NCBI RefSeq assembly: GCF_041381155.1
Contig: NC_091143.1
Span: forward strand, 37,066,679-37,130,678
DNA length: 64,000 nucleotides
Source: Argopecten irradians
Taxonomy: Eukaryota; Mollusca; Bivalvia; Pectinida; Pectinidae
Reading direction: 5' to 3'
Shown: piece after piece, positions 1 through 10,855 of the stretch
Position numbering within the stretch: the stretch's first letter is position 1
Layout: every line of letters begins with the position of its first letter
Program-made: the position numbers and the translations under genes
Notes under the pieces: model-generated
What the model saw: only the letters and a program-made list of their open reading frames with translations
Databases searched by the model: none
Told to the model about the DNA's origin: nothing

Positions 1-1678
1 CAGATGAAGGACAATGACTATAGGTCATCGTGACCCTTTTGTTCAAATGATTTAAAAACTGATGTACTAACAAACAAATTTATTTTTAAATATCTCACAA
101 ATATAAATATGCTAATATCTAGAATTTTGAATCGGTTCCATATAACATGTTTTTTTTTCAAAAAGTGCCACCATTCCCTCAATGCATACATCAATGGATA
201 ACAAATGTAAATTTAAAACAATAACAAACTTCATATGACAAAATCCAAGATGGCTGATTGTTAGCCAAATTGTTCTCAAATCAGTCCCAAATGCACAATT
301 ATATACATAATGAACTATAGAGAGACTAAGCTGAAGGGGAAACTACAGATGTCATTAGAGAAACATCCTTTACATATGTATATACTTTAGGCTAAGAAAT
401 ATCAATAACAAAATCCAAGATGGCTGTCTGTCTTGTTGTCCATATATAATCCAAGATGGCTGTCTGTCTTGTTGTCCATATATATACTGAGAACCAATGT
501 AAAGAAAACCTACATATACACCACATTAAACTGCAACAATATGAGTAAGTGCAGTTATCTAGTCAGCTAAACCTGCCTATATTATTAGGATTTCTTATTT
601 ATTTATTTATTTATTTAATTTTGCATATTCATAATTACACAAAAAATAAAATAATGATAATATAGGCAGGTTTAGGAGGAAAAAATGTATCTTGCATAAT
701 TAAGTTGAAAATACAACATTGTAGCTATATAGGTTATCAAATCTTTATTCAATATTTATTCATTATTTAAATGAACATAAAACTAAATGAATAAAAGAGA
801 TAAATGATATTCTTTGCTTAGGGTTTATATATATGCAAAGCTTAAGACATTACAACTTACTTGTAAACAGTGACCTCTGTGAGACATCCAAATAGAGAAT
901 TATAACTGCCAGTGTCAATATATGCATTGCAGTGAGAATACATTTTTTCTATGATTGATAGTTCTACTGTAATAACTTAAAGGCCCAATATCCGTATCTT
1001 TCTTATTTTTTTCATGATTTAGAAGAATGTTGAAAAAAAATCCTGTTGTAAATCATGCAGAGACAGGACTAAATCGAAGTCAAGATGAGCGATTATGATT
1101 CGGAATATTTTGATAAAAATCAAATAAATATTAAACATCGCTAGGTGGGTCCCACTTAGTCAAACAAGCCGATGTTGGCCGACATTGTAATGTCGTTGCC
1201 GAGAACGTCATGTGACTACCGTAACTACGTAATGTCTGTCCGAACTCTTCCGAAAACGGGTCATGAACTTTCCGACTTCCGTTCGGCAACAATCGTAACT
1301 TCTATGGTGACCAGTTTTAAATGAAGGCATGTTTACATGTATCGCCTTTCAACAACTGCTGTACCAAAGTTATTGAAAAACATTTTAAACATTCTTTAAT
1401 ATATCTTAAATTTCAACTACATCTACAAATACTAACAATATCGGAGTCAAATTTAACTTGAATTTTTGTTGATAGTTAAGTATACATGTAGTGTGGCTTT
1501 AAATAACTGGGAAACAAATTCACTCTTATTTCCAAATGACATCATGTGACCATGGCCAGTGTGTATACAAATTAAGATCATAAGACCCCAGAGGGTACAG
1601 TATGCAGAACAAGACGGACCCCTTCAAAATTTTATGAGAAATAGCGATAACAATTAACTTCATTTGTCTAAATTCAAT
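1..1678. other. Gene-free AT-rich DNA
   Basis: I see no credible coding frame here. There is a short ATTT microsatellite near 597-616. A 36-bp segment is duplicated head to tail at 413-448 and 449-486; it contains CCAAGATGGC, which also occurs once more near 245. The 1140-1320 stretch is richer in CG than its surroundings but shows no open frame. It may be flanking sequence or an intron of an unseen gene. Confidence 0.6.
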
Positions 1679-2668
1679 CCTCGATACTCCAGGGGTTACG
1701 ATCACTTACAATCTCTATACCCCTGGACTATCTCATAGTACAAGAATTCCAAAGAACTGGATGCGTCGCCTGCACAGCAGTTTAAACATCACAAAAAATT
1801 TATTTACAGTTGAAAATATTGTTAATAACTAAGTGAAGTTATCAAGTCCCGTAACTCTTGCAAATATTGACGGATTTTGACCAGTATCAAACCCATCTGA
1901 GATCTTATTGATATAAAGCTATATACATAATTTAGTTGAAATCGCATACCGTCAATAAATACAAAAGTTACTGAGCAGTAACCAAGAAATTGTCTGTTTT
2001 GATAATTTTAAAGTAATGTAACTCTTGCAAATATTGATGGATTTTGACCAGTATCAAACCCATCAAATCATAGATCTCATTGATATAAGGCAATATATCA
2101 AATTTGGTTGAAATTGAATAATTAATATTAATGTTATCGAACAGAAACCATGGATTTATTTGTTTTGACAATTTTAATGTCACGTAACTCTCGCAAATAT
2201 TGACAGATTTTAACCAGTGTCAAACTCATCCGAGATCTCAATGATATAAAACAATAAACCAAGTTTGGTTGAAATTGGGGAGATGGACAATAAATACTTA
2301 AGTTATCGCACAGATACCGTTTTCTGGACTCCAGCAACGCTGAAGTCGACGCAAACGCTTAAGTCGACATAGAGATACCTATGTATTGCACTTGTTTTGC
2401 AGGTGACACAAATACTGGAGGCAACAGGACAGGTAATTTACTCCTTTGATGTACATCAAAAGAGCCATATAAAGGTACACTGTGGTTGACTGTGTGGCTT
2501 TGAAGTTGGGCATCGTTCTATCCGTATTGTAGTCTTCATAGGAAATCTTTGCTGGCCTGTGATTGGTTTAGATCGATGTATTCCTCTGAACTACCTTCAG
2601 TTTTATTATGAGATAGTCCAGGGGTGTAGAGATCGTAAGTGATTGGAACCCCTGGAGTATCAGGGATG
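1679..2668. mobile_element. Palindromic transposon-like element, family F copy 1
   Basis: The ends form inverted arms of about 58 bp (1679-1736 and 2609-2668) that share GATACTCCAGGGGTT and CCCCTGGACTATCTCATA, with only a handful of mismatches. The same arms recur at 5274-5649, 45741-46165 and 61838-62066, so this is a dispersed family and not a chance palindrome. There is no transposase frame, so it is a non-autonomous (MITE-like) element. This copy is the longest of the four because its interior holds a three-unit tandem repeat (1851-2335). No clear target-site duplication was seen. Confidence 0.65.
1851..2335. repeat. About 166-bp tandem repeat, three units
   Basis: Three diverged head-to-tail units begin with GTAACTCTTGCAAATATTGA-like sequence at 1851, 2018 and 2184, so the period is 166-167 bp. 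They share the central words GATTTTGACCAGTATCAAAC and TGATATAAA. The short open frames on the minus strand here are by-products of the repeat. The array lies wholly inside family F copy 1. Confidence 0.75.
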
Positions 2669-3248
2669 TCAAATTCCAAATGGCTGCCTGTTGGGCAAAA
2701 TGTATATACATGTACTAAGATGATTTTTTTTGTAACATGGAGAGAATAGTGTGCCACCATCTTGGGCTTGAAACCACGACCCTGGACTTCCTCGACCGCT
2801 GCTCTACAGACTGATCAGCTAAAAGGAAAATTCCCTCTAGTGTGAAGCTAGAAGGTAACCTATCACTATGTACAGTATACAAACAAAACCTGCAACATTT
2901 ATATGAAGATACCATCAGTACCTAGCAATAACAAAAATTGTTTACAAACGGGGGGATGGACGACGAATCCGGAGGAAATGTGATTTGAACAGCCAACTAT
3001 ATAATGATGTGTGGTCCCCAACAGATGACCACATGATCAGATATCATCAAAGACTGGGTATACGTATAATGAAGACATGGGCTTATCTTGGTCCTTTAGA
3101 CCAACTAGGTGATCGAAGGCAAAAATTGTAAATATATGTAAACGGTTTCATTTCCAAACAGAGATGCTAAAAAGATATAGTTATGTTTAAGTGAATGTTT
3201 TTCCTCATCTATTCTACGTAATGCAGTTAACTCCTTAAGCACATTATT
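2669..3248. other. Gene-free spacer downstream of the zinc-finger gene
   Basis: I see no coding frame or repeat family that I recognise. The stretch lies beyond the 3' end of the minus-strand zinc-finger gene and could include part of its 3' UTR. I did not find a convincing minus-strand AATAAA close to the stop codon. Confidence 0.4.
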
Positions 3249-3435
3249 ATTCCGTCTTTGCATATTACAGAGTTAGCTCCCTTGCGGGTAGGTATCAATT
3301 GTTACGCCATTATTTTGTGAGCGCAATTCACGTCGTTTTCTCCGAAACTTATGACGTTACAGTCGCAAACACATGACGTCACAATCAATACCTACCCGCA
3401 AGTGCAGATAACTCTGTAATAAGCAAATTCGGAAT
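3249..3435. mobile_element. MITE family B copy 1
   Basis: This 187-bp palindromic element has arms ATTCCG...ATTACAGAGTTAGCTCCCTT on the left and the matching complement ending CTCTGTAAT...CGGAAT on the right. The inner arms share GGGTAGGTATCAAT. It contains a perfect CRE palindrome TGACGTCA at 3374-3381. A second, partial copy in the opposite orientation lies at 58227-58360. No coding capacity. It sits 34 bp beyond the stop codon of the zinc-finger gene, so it probably lies in that gene's 3' UTR or just after it. Confidence 0.7.
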
Positions 3436-3468
3436 TTTCATTCCTCAGATGGTGATGTCCTGGTAGAT

Positions 3469-4545
3469 CTATATGGTGTCTTCTGGTTCATCGGTGGTAA
3501 GGGGTACATCTTCACAACTGAAAATTGTAACATAATCTTGTGCCACAAATTTCTGTGCATCAAAATTCTGTCCCTCGGATGTCATATTTAAATCGCTTGC
3601 TTCATGTTTTCTTTTGATATGCATTAACAAATTACTGCTCTGAGTAAATTCCTTGCCACAGACTGTACAGGTAAATGGCTTCTCTCCTGTATGTATCCTT
3701 ACATGCCTAGAGAGGTTACTCCGACAGAAGAACCCTTTACCACAGACATCACATTTAAAAGGTTTTTCGCCAGTGTGTATTCTGTTGTGTATTGAAAGTG
3801 CGCTGTTCTCAGAAAACTCCTTCCCGCAAACTTCACATTTGAATGGCTTTTCTCCAGTATGTATTCTTACATGTCTAGCAAGGTTACTTCGGGAGAAAAA
3901 CTCGCTGTCACAAACTTCACATTTAAATGGTTTCTCTCCCGTATGTATTCTTTGATGTGTGGAAAGGTTATTTTTCTCCGCAAACTTTTTTCCACAGATA
4001 TCACATTTGAAGGGTCTCTCTCCAGTATGACTTCGGACATGTTTGGCCAAGCTACTACTGCGAGGATATGCCTTTCCACAGATATCACATTTGAACGGTA
4101 GTTCTCCAGTGTGTATTCTGATATGTTTCGACAAGTTGCTTCTCTCTGAAAACTGCTTTCCGCAGACCTCACATTTATATGGCTTCTCCCCAGTGTGTAT
4201 TCTGACATGCTTTGATAGACTGCTGCCCTCTGAAAATTCCTTGCCACATGCCTCACATTTAAACAGTTTCCCTCGTATATGAATTTTAATATGTTTCCCG
4301 AGACTACTACTCCGGGCATATTCCTTCCCACAGACCTCACATTTATATGGTCTCTCTCCGGTGTGGATTCTAAGATGTTGTGACAGATCAAACTTTTTAG
4401 CAAACTGCTTTCCACAATCGTCACATTTAAACTGTTTCTCTTTTGTGTTTTTACTAATACATGTCTTCAGATAATTTTGTAAAGAAAACATATTCTCACA
4501 GGTAGCATCAGAAATTACAGATTCAGTTCCTTGATGTTCCTCCAT
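3469..4545 (-). CDS. C2H2 zinc-finger protein with ten tandem fingers
   Basis: The product (358 aa) is predicted to be a nuclear DNA-binding protein. Ten consecutive C2H2 fingers of 28-residue period occupy roughly residues 39-320, each of the form CxxC-x12-HxxxH, joined by the classical TGEKPFKC-type linker. The last finger has four residues between its histidines. The linker after finger 2 is atypical (IRGKLFKC in place of TGEKP). Helix positions -1,2,3,6 read KFDQ, RSSK, ESSK, ESNK, RSSK, ENNT, SSNR, ESAI, CSNR and QSNM. The first 38 residues match no KRAB, BTB, SCAN or ZAD domain. The tail of about 38 residues is acidic (DVPLTTDEPEDTI). The whole coding region is one exon; a TTTTCAG acceptor lies 50 bases upstream of the start codon, so 5' UTR exons are likely. 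The family is a transcription-factor class; target and partners are unknown. Confidence 0.9.
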   Translation of the reverse strand: MEEHQGTESVISDATCENMFSLQNYLKTCISKNTKEKQFKCDDCGKQFAKKFDLSQHLRIHTGERPYKCEVCGKEYARSSSLGKHIKIHIRGKLFKCEACGKEFSEGSSLSKHVRIHTGEKPYKCEVCGKQFSERSNLSKHIRIHTGELPFKCDICGKAYPRSSSLAKHVRSHTGERPFKCDICGKKFAEKNNLSTHQRIHTGEKPFKCEVCDSEFFSRSNLARHVRIHTGEKPFKCEVCGKEFSENSALSIHNRIHTGEKPFKCDVCGKGFFCRSNLSRHVRIHTGEKPFTCTVCGKEFTQSSNLLMHIKRKHEASDLNMTSEGQNFDAQKFVAQDYVTIFSCEDVPLTTDEPEDTI

Positions 4546-4587
4546 ATTGTTACCGCCAACTCGAGAGGAAAACTTCTTCTATTTGTG

Positions 4588-4606
4588 TTAAGTACCTGAA
4601 AATAGA
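4588..4606 (-). other. Candidate 3' splice site of the zinc-finger gene
   Basis: On the minus strand CTATTTTCAG ends at 4596 and is followed by GTACTTAACAC, leaving a 5' UTR of about 50 bases before the ATG at 4545. Possible upstream partners are a CAG/GTATGT donor whose exon ends at 6100, and a small non-coding exon between about 5697 and 5771 (acceptor TTTTCAG, donor AAAG/GTACTG). Neither is proven, and the first lies inside a palindromic repeat. Confidence 0.4.
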
Positions 4607-5273
4607 TATTTAATACATCACAGATACAAACATATGTAGATTATGTATATACATGTACATGTAACACATATGATATTTGGATTTCATACTGCAGTTGGAT
4701 CCTAAAATTTTGACTTTGGCATTTCCTCTTTACTTCAGGAAAATGATGCTTGTTTACTGATTAGCAAAACCATTTACATTATACGATAATGACATACTGA
4801 ATTATGTAAGCTTGTTATGAATTCCTGTGCATTTTAGAAAACAATACAAGATAGATAAGACAATTGAAGCCTATACTGTCTTGGGTATCTGAAATTTATT
4901 CATATATCAGAGTTACCTCCCCTTTACCAGGAGATGTAATTCCAGCACACAATACTCTAACCCATAACACTAAGAAATAGAAAAGCCCTAATTTACTACG
5001 CTATTTTCTCGGACTTTCGTCATAGATTGGGGCAAGTTTTATTATAATGGTCCTATTCACTAAGAGTGGTTCTTGGTCGTCCAGGAATGGGACTTAATTG
5101 TTTCCCAGTTATAATTACTCACTTTTACTTAAAATTGATTGAATCTAGTCACTTTAAAGCATCAATCAATTACAGAAAACATTTTGTAAACATGTAAAAT
5201 TATTAATTCCTGCATCATGTAACAGCTAGGCCTTAATTAGGTTTTTTATTTACTTCAGTGGCAATATAAAGTG

Positions 5274-5649
5274 ATCAATACTCCAGTGGTTACTACAACT
5301 GATGTTATATGCACCCCTGGACTGTCTCATGGTGAAACTGGAGGCAACACAGGAAAAAGAAAAACTGACCAATCACAGGCCTGCAGAGACTTCCTTTGAA
5401 GATCTAGATTACAGAGAGAGCAACGCCCACTTCAAAGCCATGCTGTCAACCACATCTTCTGTTATTCTGTTCTTTTGATGACATCAAAGAATCAAATTTA
5501 GCTGAAATTACCTGTGTCTTATGATGCCTTCAGTTTAACTACGACATAGTTCAGGGGTGGATATAACGTCAGTGATAGCAACCCCTGAAGCGTCTAGTAT
5601 GGGGGTGGATATAACATGAGTGATAGTGAACCCTAGAGTATCAAGAATG
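5274..5649. mobile_element. Palindromic element, family F copy 2
   Basis: The left arm (ATACTCCAGTGGTTAC...CACCCCTGGACTGTCTCAT) pairs with the right arm (CAGGGGTGGATATAACGTCA...AACCCCTGAAG). The right arm is present twice in tandem, at about 5553-5601 and 5602-5649, with period near 49 bp. The interior carries GACCAATCACAGGCCTGCAG, which is also found in copies 1, 3 and 4. No coding capacity. It lies in the presumed first intron or 5' flank of the zinc-finger gene. Confidence 0.65.
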
Positions 5650-5908
5650 TATTAACGAAAGTGAGCTTTTAATCAATATATATTCTTACATACAGTACCT
5701 TTCCAGCCTTCAGTAGACAATACTTCTGATTACATTACACTCCACCAAACGCCAAGTCTACCAATTTACCTGAAAATATTTCATAATTTTATAAAGTTCA
5801 TAAATCAACTTTAAAAAAAAATTTAAATATTGAGATCAGAGTGACATTTCATGTTTCTATTGGGTTTCCCCTCTAATAAGTAACAAATTATTCTAATTGT
5901 TTTTGTCA

Positions 5909-6648
5909 GTTTTGTATAGCTATAAATAGCTATTATAGCCATATATCGCTATCACACCAATAAATAAACATGTGCCCAACTCGTCTTCAGTAGGAACAGA
6001 CCTACAAAAATATATCACAACACATAAACATATACTAAATTGTATATGGTTTTTTTAGACATGCATGATAGGAATTATGATTATAAATCATAAACATACC
6101 TGTAGCCATTATTTGTTTGAAGGTTCTGAATCAACACATTCAATAAATAAATGGGGAATAAATATTGACACTCTAAATGTCTAACAGAAATAACAATTAT
6201 ATTTTACATTGTCAGATTGGGCACATGTAAATTTATTGCTATTATTTAAGGATTAACTTGAATGGATTTTTTATATAATTATGTTATGGAGATATAACAC
6301 AAAAATCTGAGTGTACTCTAAATAAACCGCAAAGAGGTTTATGATGAGAGTACACTCAGATTTTTGTGTTATATCTCCATAACATAAAATTTTTATTCAA
6401 ATTAATCCTTATAATAATCTTAAAGATAATCTTTTAACATTCAAAATTCATTTTGGGACTCTTTTGTCGATGAAATCATTACACTGTCTTCTCAGGTAAT
6501 CAGAAGCAACGTCACAAATGGAGACGCCATTTTTTCCTTTATGAGCTGATAAAGTTAATTTTTAGACAATGAAAATGCTCGTTACAAGCAAAATTGAATT
6601 ATAGAGCTCTATATATAGCTATAATAACTATTTATAGCTATACAAAAC
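5909..6648. mobile_element. Palindromic element, family D copy 1
   Basis: Arms of 31 bp at 5909-5939 and 6618-6648 are inverted copies of each other with one mismatch and share GTTTTGTATAGCTATAAATA. Inner parts also pair: AATAAACATGTGCCCAAC near 5960-5980 against GGGCACATGTAAATTTATTG near 6216-6235. Another hairpin element (6248-6410) interrupts the right half. Part of a second copy lies at 10409-10480. No coding frame. Confidence 0.55.
6248..6410. mobile_element. Hairpin MITE, family C
   Basis: A perfect 39-bp inverted repeat (6281-6319 against 6347-6385) encloses a 27-base loop. It extends outward imperfectly to AAGGATTAA at 6248 and TTAATCCTT at 6410. The arms contain GATATAACACAAAAATCTGA. 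The near-perfect arms suggest a recent insertion or ongoing arm homogenisation. It is nested in the right half of family D copy 1, and the loop has no coding content. Confidence 0.7.
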
Positions 6649-7139
6649 TAGCAAAAAAAACTAAATTTCTGGAGATAAAAATGTTTGCGCCAAAAACCGA
6701 CTTCTGAAACTTGCAGGGAATGCATGTGTATAAGGATAATTTTGAACACTATGCAACCACTTTTCGTTCGAAACAATAGAACAATAATTGACTTAATTAG
6801 CTTAATTATACCTCATCTAAACTGCTTTCGATATGTTTGAATAATTGTTTTTTTATTATTATTTGATTTAAACATATTTTATTTGCATGTTATATACAAA
6901 TGGGATTAGACACAAGTTGTAAACTTGTCTTATAATCTGTCTTAGCTTCTCCTGTAAAAAATAAAGATGATATATACATATGACTGCAAATATTAAACAA
7001 AGTGATGATTGAATAACACACAAAACTAGCTTTGAGATAAAATTTACAATGAAGTTCAAGCATGATGAAAATTTCTCTGCACATGTCTTTATAAAATAAA
7101 ATTACTGTAAAATACAGAATCAATTTTTAAATAACATCA
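6649..7139. other. Gene-free AT-rich spacer
   Basis: The stretch lies between two palindromic elements. Short minus-strand frames of 63 and 77 codons overlap here in different frames, have no recognisable domain and contain runs typical of AT-rich noise. I see no repeat family or regulatory cluster. Confidence 0.5.
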
Positions 7140-7503
7140 TTAAAGATGCTCCACCGCTGACAAATAGTATTCTTTCACCATCAAAAACAGGAGCAGACAA
7201 TTTAGTATTTTTCTTCAGTTACAAAAGTTACTTACTTTACACCAGTACCACCATTGAAAAATTTGAGCTTCTAATTTTACTTAAAGTTAAAAATATGAAA
7301 AATAATTAATTGCATCCCGAAAAAAATCTGTTGCACTATATTCTATATGGAATGGAGTAATGATTGAGCATGCACCAAAGGCGAAATAAATTATTTAATG
7401 TTATTTTTGGTGTTAATTATATTTATATAAACACGATTAAACACAAATTATTGTCCAAATGATGAATATCATTTATGCTCTGTCGGCGGTGGAGCATCTT
7501 TAA
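7140..7503. mobile_element. MITE family A copy 1, with possible TTAA target duplication
   Basis: Terminal inverted repeats AGATGCTCCACCGCTGACA (from 7144) and TGTCGGCGGTGGAGCATCT (to 7499) differ at one position. TTAA lies at both boundaries (7140-7143 and 7500-7503), as in piggyBac-type insertions. However, other copies do not keep TTAA on both sides, so part of it may belong to the element. The interior includes the family hallmark AATTGCATCCCGAAAAAAAT. Relatives lie at 10856-11055, 53457-53694 and 57888-58226. No transposase. Confidence 0.75.
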
Positions 7504-8049
7504 ATGAATCAAATATCAAATATTAGAAACACATCTTTGTTCTAAGTACATGAAAGTATAGTAATAGATACATTCAACAGTAATTTTTTATAAGATCCAT
7601 TGATTCAACTCCTAGTACATTTATATGTATCAGAACTGAAAAATTACGACTGCTGGTTAGTAAATTATTAAATGTGTAAATACATTTAAGATGATCGTTA
7701 TAAACAACCACTGCAAATTTCAGGAGTCAGTTTTGAGCGGAAGCATTTTTATCTTCAACAAGAGCTGTTGGGGAACAGCAAAGCTCGCCTATTCAGAAGA
7801 AGTTCGCTGATACTTCGCTGATGGCGGCCTCGTTGAAAGTGTACACACTTGTAGAGAGGCATTGATGGTATTATTGATCTTGGTGGAGATAGGGGTTTTT
7901 CCCCCTCCTACACCGACTTTTGAGTTCCGGCTACGCACGCACAGATATTATAGAGTTATTTACAAAAATTTAAAAGTATCACTATTAACAAAAAAAAATA
8001 AAATATCTATAAATTCCAGTCATAGGGACTGGGAATATGTATCATTTTA

Positions 8050-10115
8050 AAATATTGGTGTCAAATGAATTGAGGGTACCCTATGTGTATACGTACTAGT
8101 TAATAGATTTAGTTTCATAAAATTATGATCTATCTATAGGGTAGATTGATACAATGATATATAATGGGGAACACTGATACAAGTGGCGGGGCAATCCCCA
8201 AACAACTTGTACTACTTAATGGTAAATGAGTATATAAACCTGAGTAGACTGGCGATCAGAATTGGTCTATAGGCTGCATATGTGTTTAATAGAGTCTCTT
8301 TTGCAGTTTCCTTAGACCAAATCTATTTTAAAGTTACACTACCGGCCTCACTAAGGATGATCACTTAGGACAAACTTGTTGTTGGTCTTCCAATATTTGT
8401 TTAGCTGAGTCTTAAAGCTGTTGATTGACTTGGCGTTTACTACCTCGTTTGGTAATGCATTCCAGTGGTTGACGACTCTATTGGAGAAGGCATTTTTTGT
8501 TGTATTCAGCCTGACCTGTCTCTTGAACAGTTTGTGGGTATTTCCTCGGGTTGACTGGTATGGTCGACTACTAAACATTGTGTCTGAGACTATTTTATCA
8601 TGCTTATTAATAATCTTGTATAGTTGAATCAAATCACAACGTTTTCGTCTATACTCCAGTGTAGGGAGACCCAATGTTCTAAGTCTGTCTTCGTAGGACA
8701 AGTCTTTGATATTTTTAATCCTCTTTGTAGCTCTCCGTTGGACATTTTCGATTTTGATGATATCTTTTTGTAGGAATGGTGACCAGATGGTAGTGGCATA
8801 TTCTAAGTGCGGTCGTACCAGGGATTTGTAAAGAGTTCTGAATATATGTTGGTCCATGTATGTAAATGACTTAAAAATTACTCCCATGATACGATTTCCT
8901 TTTTGTGCTGCTATGTTAGCTTGTTCCGAGAAGTTCAGCTTCTCATCTATGATCACACCTAGATCCTTTTCTGTTGAGACTTTCTGGATAGTTATGTTTG
9001 AGGATTCGTTCCGGATGTTGTATTGGGATGTTTTCTCGTTGTTACCAATCTCCATATGTTTACATTTGGTAAGATTGAGAGTCATCAGCCAGTTCTCTGC
9101 CCACTTTACCATTTTATCTATGCTATTTTGTAGTTCTTGTCTGCTACCCCGGAGTAGATATTTGTTTGTAAAGTTTGGTGTCGTCAGCAAACATTTTAAC
9201 GAGGCATGGCACAACTTCTGGAATATCATTTACATAGATCAGAAACAGTACAGGTCCCAGAACACTTCCTTGGGGAACTCCACTTGTTACAGGTAGACTA
9301 TGGGAACATGTTCCGTTAACAATTACTCGTTGTTCCATGTCCGTGAGAAAATTTCTTATCCATTGGAGTACTCTCCCTTTAATACCATATTGTTCCAGTT
9401 TGTGTAGCAGTAAGCTGTGACATACCTTGTCAAACGCCTTGCTGAAGTCCAGGTATATCACATCGGTATTGTGCCCTTCATCCATTGATATTGTCCAGTC
9501 TTCCAGGCATTCCAGTAATTGAGTGGTGCATGAACGTCCCTGTCTGAAACCGTGTTGCTCTTTTGTGAATAGGTTGTTGGTATCCATATGTTTGACAATT
9601 TCGTCTCTCACTATTCTTTGTAAAATCTTGCTAGGTACTGAGGTCAGGCTGATTGGTCTGTAGTTACTTGGGTCTTTCCTTGAACCTTTTTTGAATATTG
9701 GGCAGACGTTGGCTTTTTTCCATGGGTCTGGGAGTGTCCCTTCTTGGATTGATTTGTTGAATATAATAGTTAGTATACTTTTTATTTCATTAACTGTTTT
9801 TGCCAGCAGCATTGGATGGATATTATCTGGACCTGGTGATTTGTTAGGGTTGATTTTATTGATGGCTTTTTCAACTTGTGTGACAGTCACAGTAATCGTC
9901 TCAAGGGGTTCAGCATAATTTCTGGTTGAAAGGTGTGGTCTTTCTCTGATTCTTTCCTCTGCAGTAAACACACTGGCGAAGTATTTATTCATAGTGTTGG
10001 CTATTTCTTCGGAGGTCGATGTTAGCTCTCCTGATGGCATTGTAACATTTCCAATCGTTGTAGCTGTGTTAGTATTAGTTCGAACATATTTCCAGAAAAG
10101 CTTCGGATTAGTTTT
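8050..10115 (-). mobile_element. 5'-truncated CR1-like LINE
   Basis: This minus-strand non-LTR retrotransposon keeps only the reverse transcriptase half and a 3' UTR of about 300 bp (roughly 8050-8350). The frame begins mid-protein at about 10112 (NPKLFWKYVR, a phrase that lies just upstream of the RT domain in this clade) and meets a stop in the flanking DNA immediately before, so the endonuclease and any ORF1 are lost. 5' truncation is the usual outcome of target-primed reverse transcription. It inserted into family E. The 3' boundary is approximate because I could not define the terminal microsatellite. Confidence 0.8.
8351..10040 (-). pseudogene. CR1-like reverse transcriptase, frameshifted
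   Basis: Two overlapping frames (9144-10040 and 8351-9229) encode one RT. The first shows the RT core in order: NKSPGPDNIHPMLL, WKKANVCPIFKKG, NYRPISLTSVPSKILQRI, QHGFRQGRSCTTQLL, DVIYLDFSKAFDKV, SGVPQGSVLGPVLF and the catalytic FADD in KMFADDTKLYK. The second continues with WAENWLMTLNLTKCKHMEIG, then the thumb and C-terminal part with VQRRATKRI and NHWNALPNEVV. The switch lies at a run of four C (plus strand 9147-9150), where one extra base explains the break. Otherwise the frame is clean, so the copy is fairly young. The motif set fits the CR1 clade (CR1/L2/Rex1 group). Confidence 0.85.
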
Positions 10116-10408
10116 TTAGTTGATGTTCAAGTACATTTATTTGCTATTTGAACATGGAAATATGACAAATTAACAGACTCAAAAAAAACCTAAAGGGCCC
10201 CAAATTGGTTGTAATATCACGTTCAGCATCCATACACATTAGGAAAATAAAATCATAAACATTTATGATGACTTAAGCTTAAACAATTGACAAAACAGAA
10301 ACTTGCTCAAAAACTTTAACGTGAAATGGGACGCCAACGCTGACGCCGGGGTGACAACATTAGCTCCCCCTATTCTTCGAATAGGCGAGCTAAAAATGTT
10401 GTTTACTG

Positions 10409-10480
10409 TCAGTTTTGTATAGCTATAAATAGCTATTATAGCTATATATCGCTATAATAGCAATACATTTATATGTGCCC
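10409..10480. mobile_element. Family D fragment, copy 2
   Basis: CAGTTTTGTATAGCTATAAA at 10418 onward, followed by TATATCGCTATAATAGC and ATATGTGCCCAACTTG, matches the left end of family D copy 1 (5906-5980). The matching right arm was not found, so this is a solo end or a diverged copy. Confidence 0.5.
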
Positions 10481-10855
10481 AACTTGATTGTGTAGCTCAG
10501 GCTGTTAGGATAACAATGCCTTCTACAAATAGACCTAAAATTCCGCTCATTGGTGCAATGGATCACTTATCTACTTATAAATCCTTGAATTAGAATAATG
10601 TGTTATTACATGTAGCTGCGCTTTGGTCAGACTTTTTCTTCAAATAGACATGTAGGTCTTACCAAATATCATCTTAGACGATACATTTTCAACAGCTATT
10701 ACCGGAAATGAGTTTAGCTCTATAATAGCAGGTCCGCATATCGGTACGTAGTGTTCCGGATTGGTAAGTGCTGTAAAATTAGCATTTTTAGGTATATAAA
10801 AAAGCCTTTCCATTTTCATCGATTTTACTGAAACTAATCATCGAGATTTCATTTA

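Larger units (their letters stand above)
7760..10391. mobile_element. Inverted-end DNA element (family E) split by a LINE
   Basis: The left end reads AGCTCGCCTATTCAGAAGAA at 7782-7801 after a short AAGAGCTGTTGGGG leader. The right end, TTCTTCGAATAGGCGAGCT at 10373-10391, is its inverted copy with a small gap. The element's own sequence is about 7760-8050 plus 10116-10391; the rest is an inserted CR1-like LINE. No transposase was seen, so it is non-autonomous. The exact outer boundary and any target duplication are uncertain. Confidence 0.5.

Noticed and set aside
3653-4424. Other-frame ORFs across the zinc-finger gene
   Set aside because: Shadows of the repeated C2H2 codons; the -1 frame has no domain.
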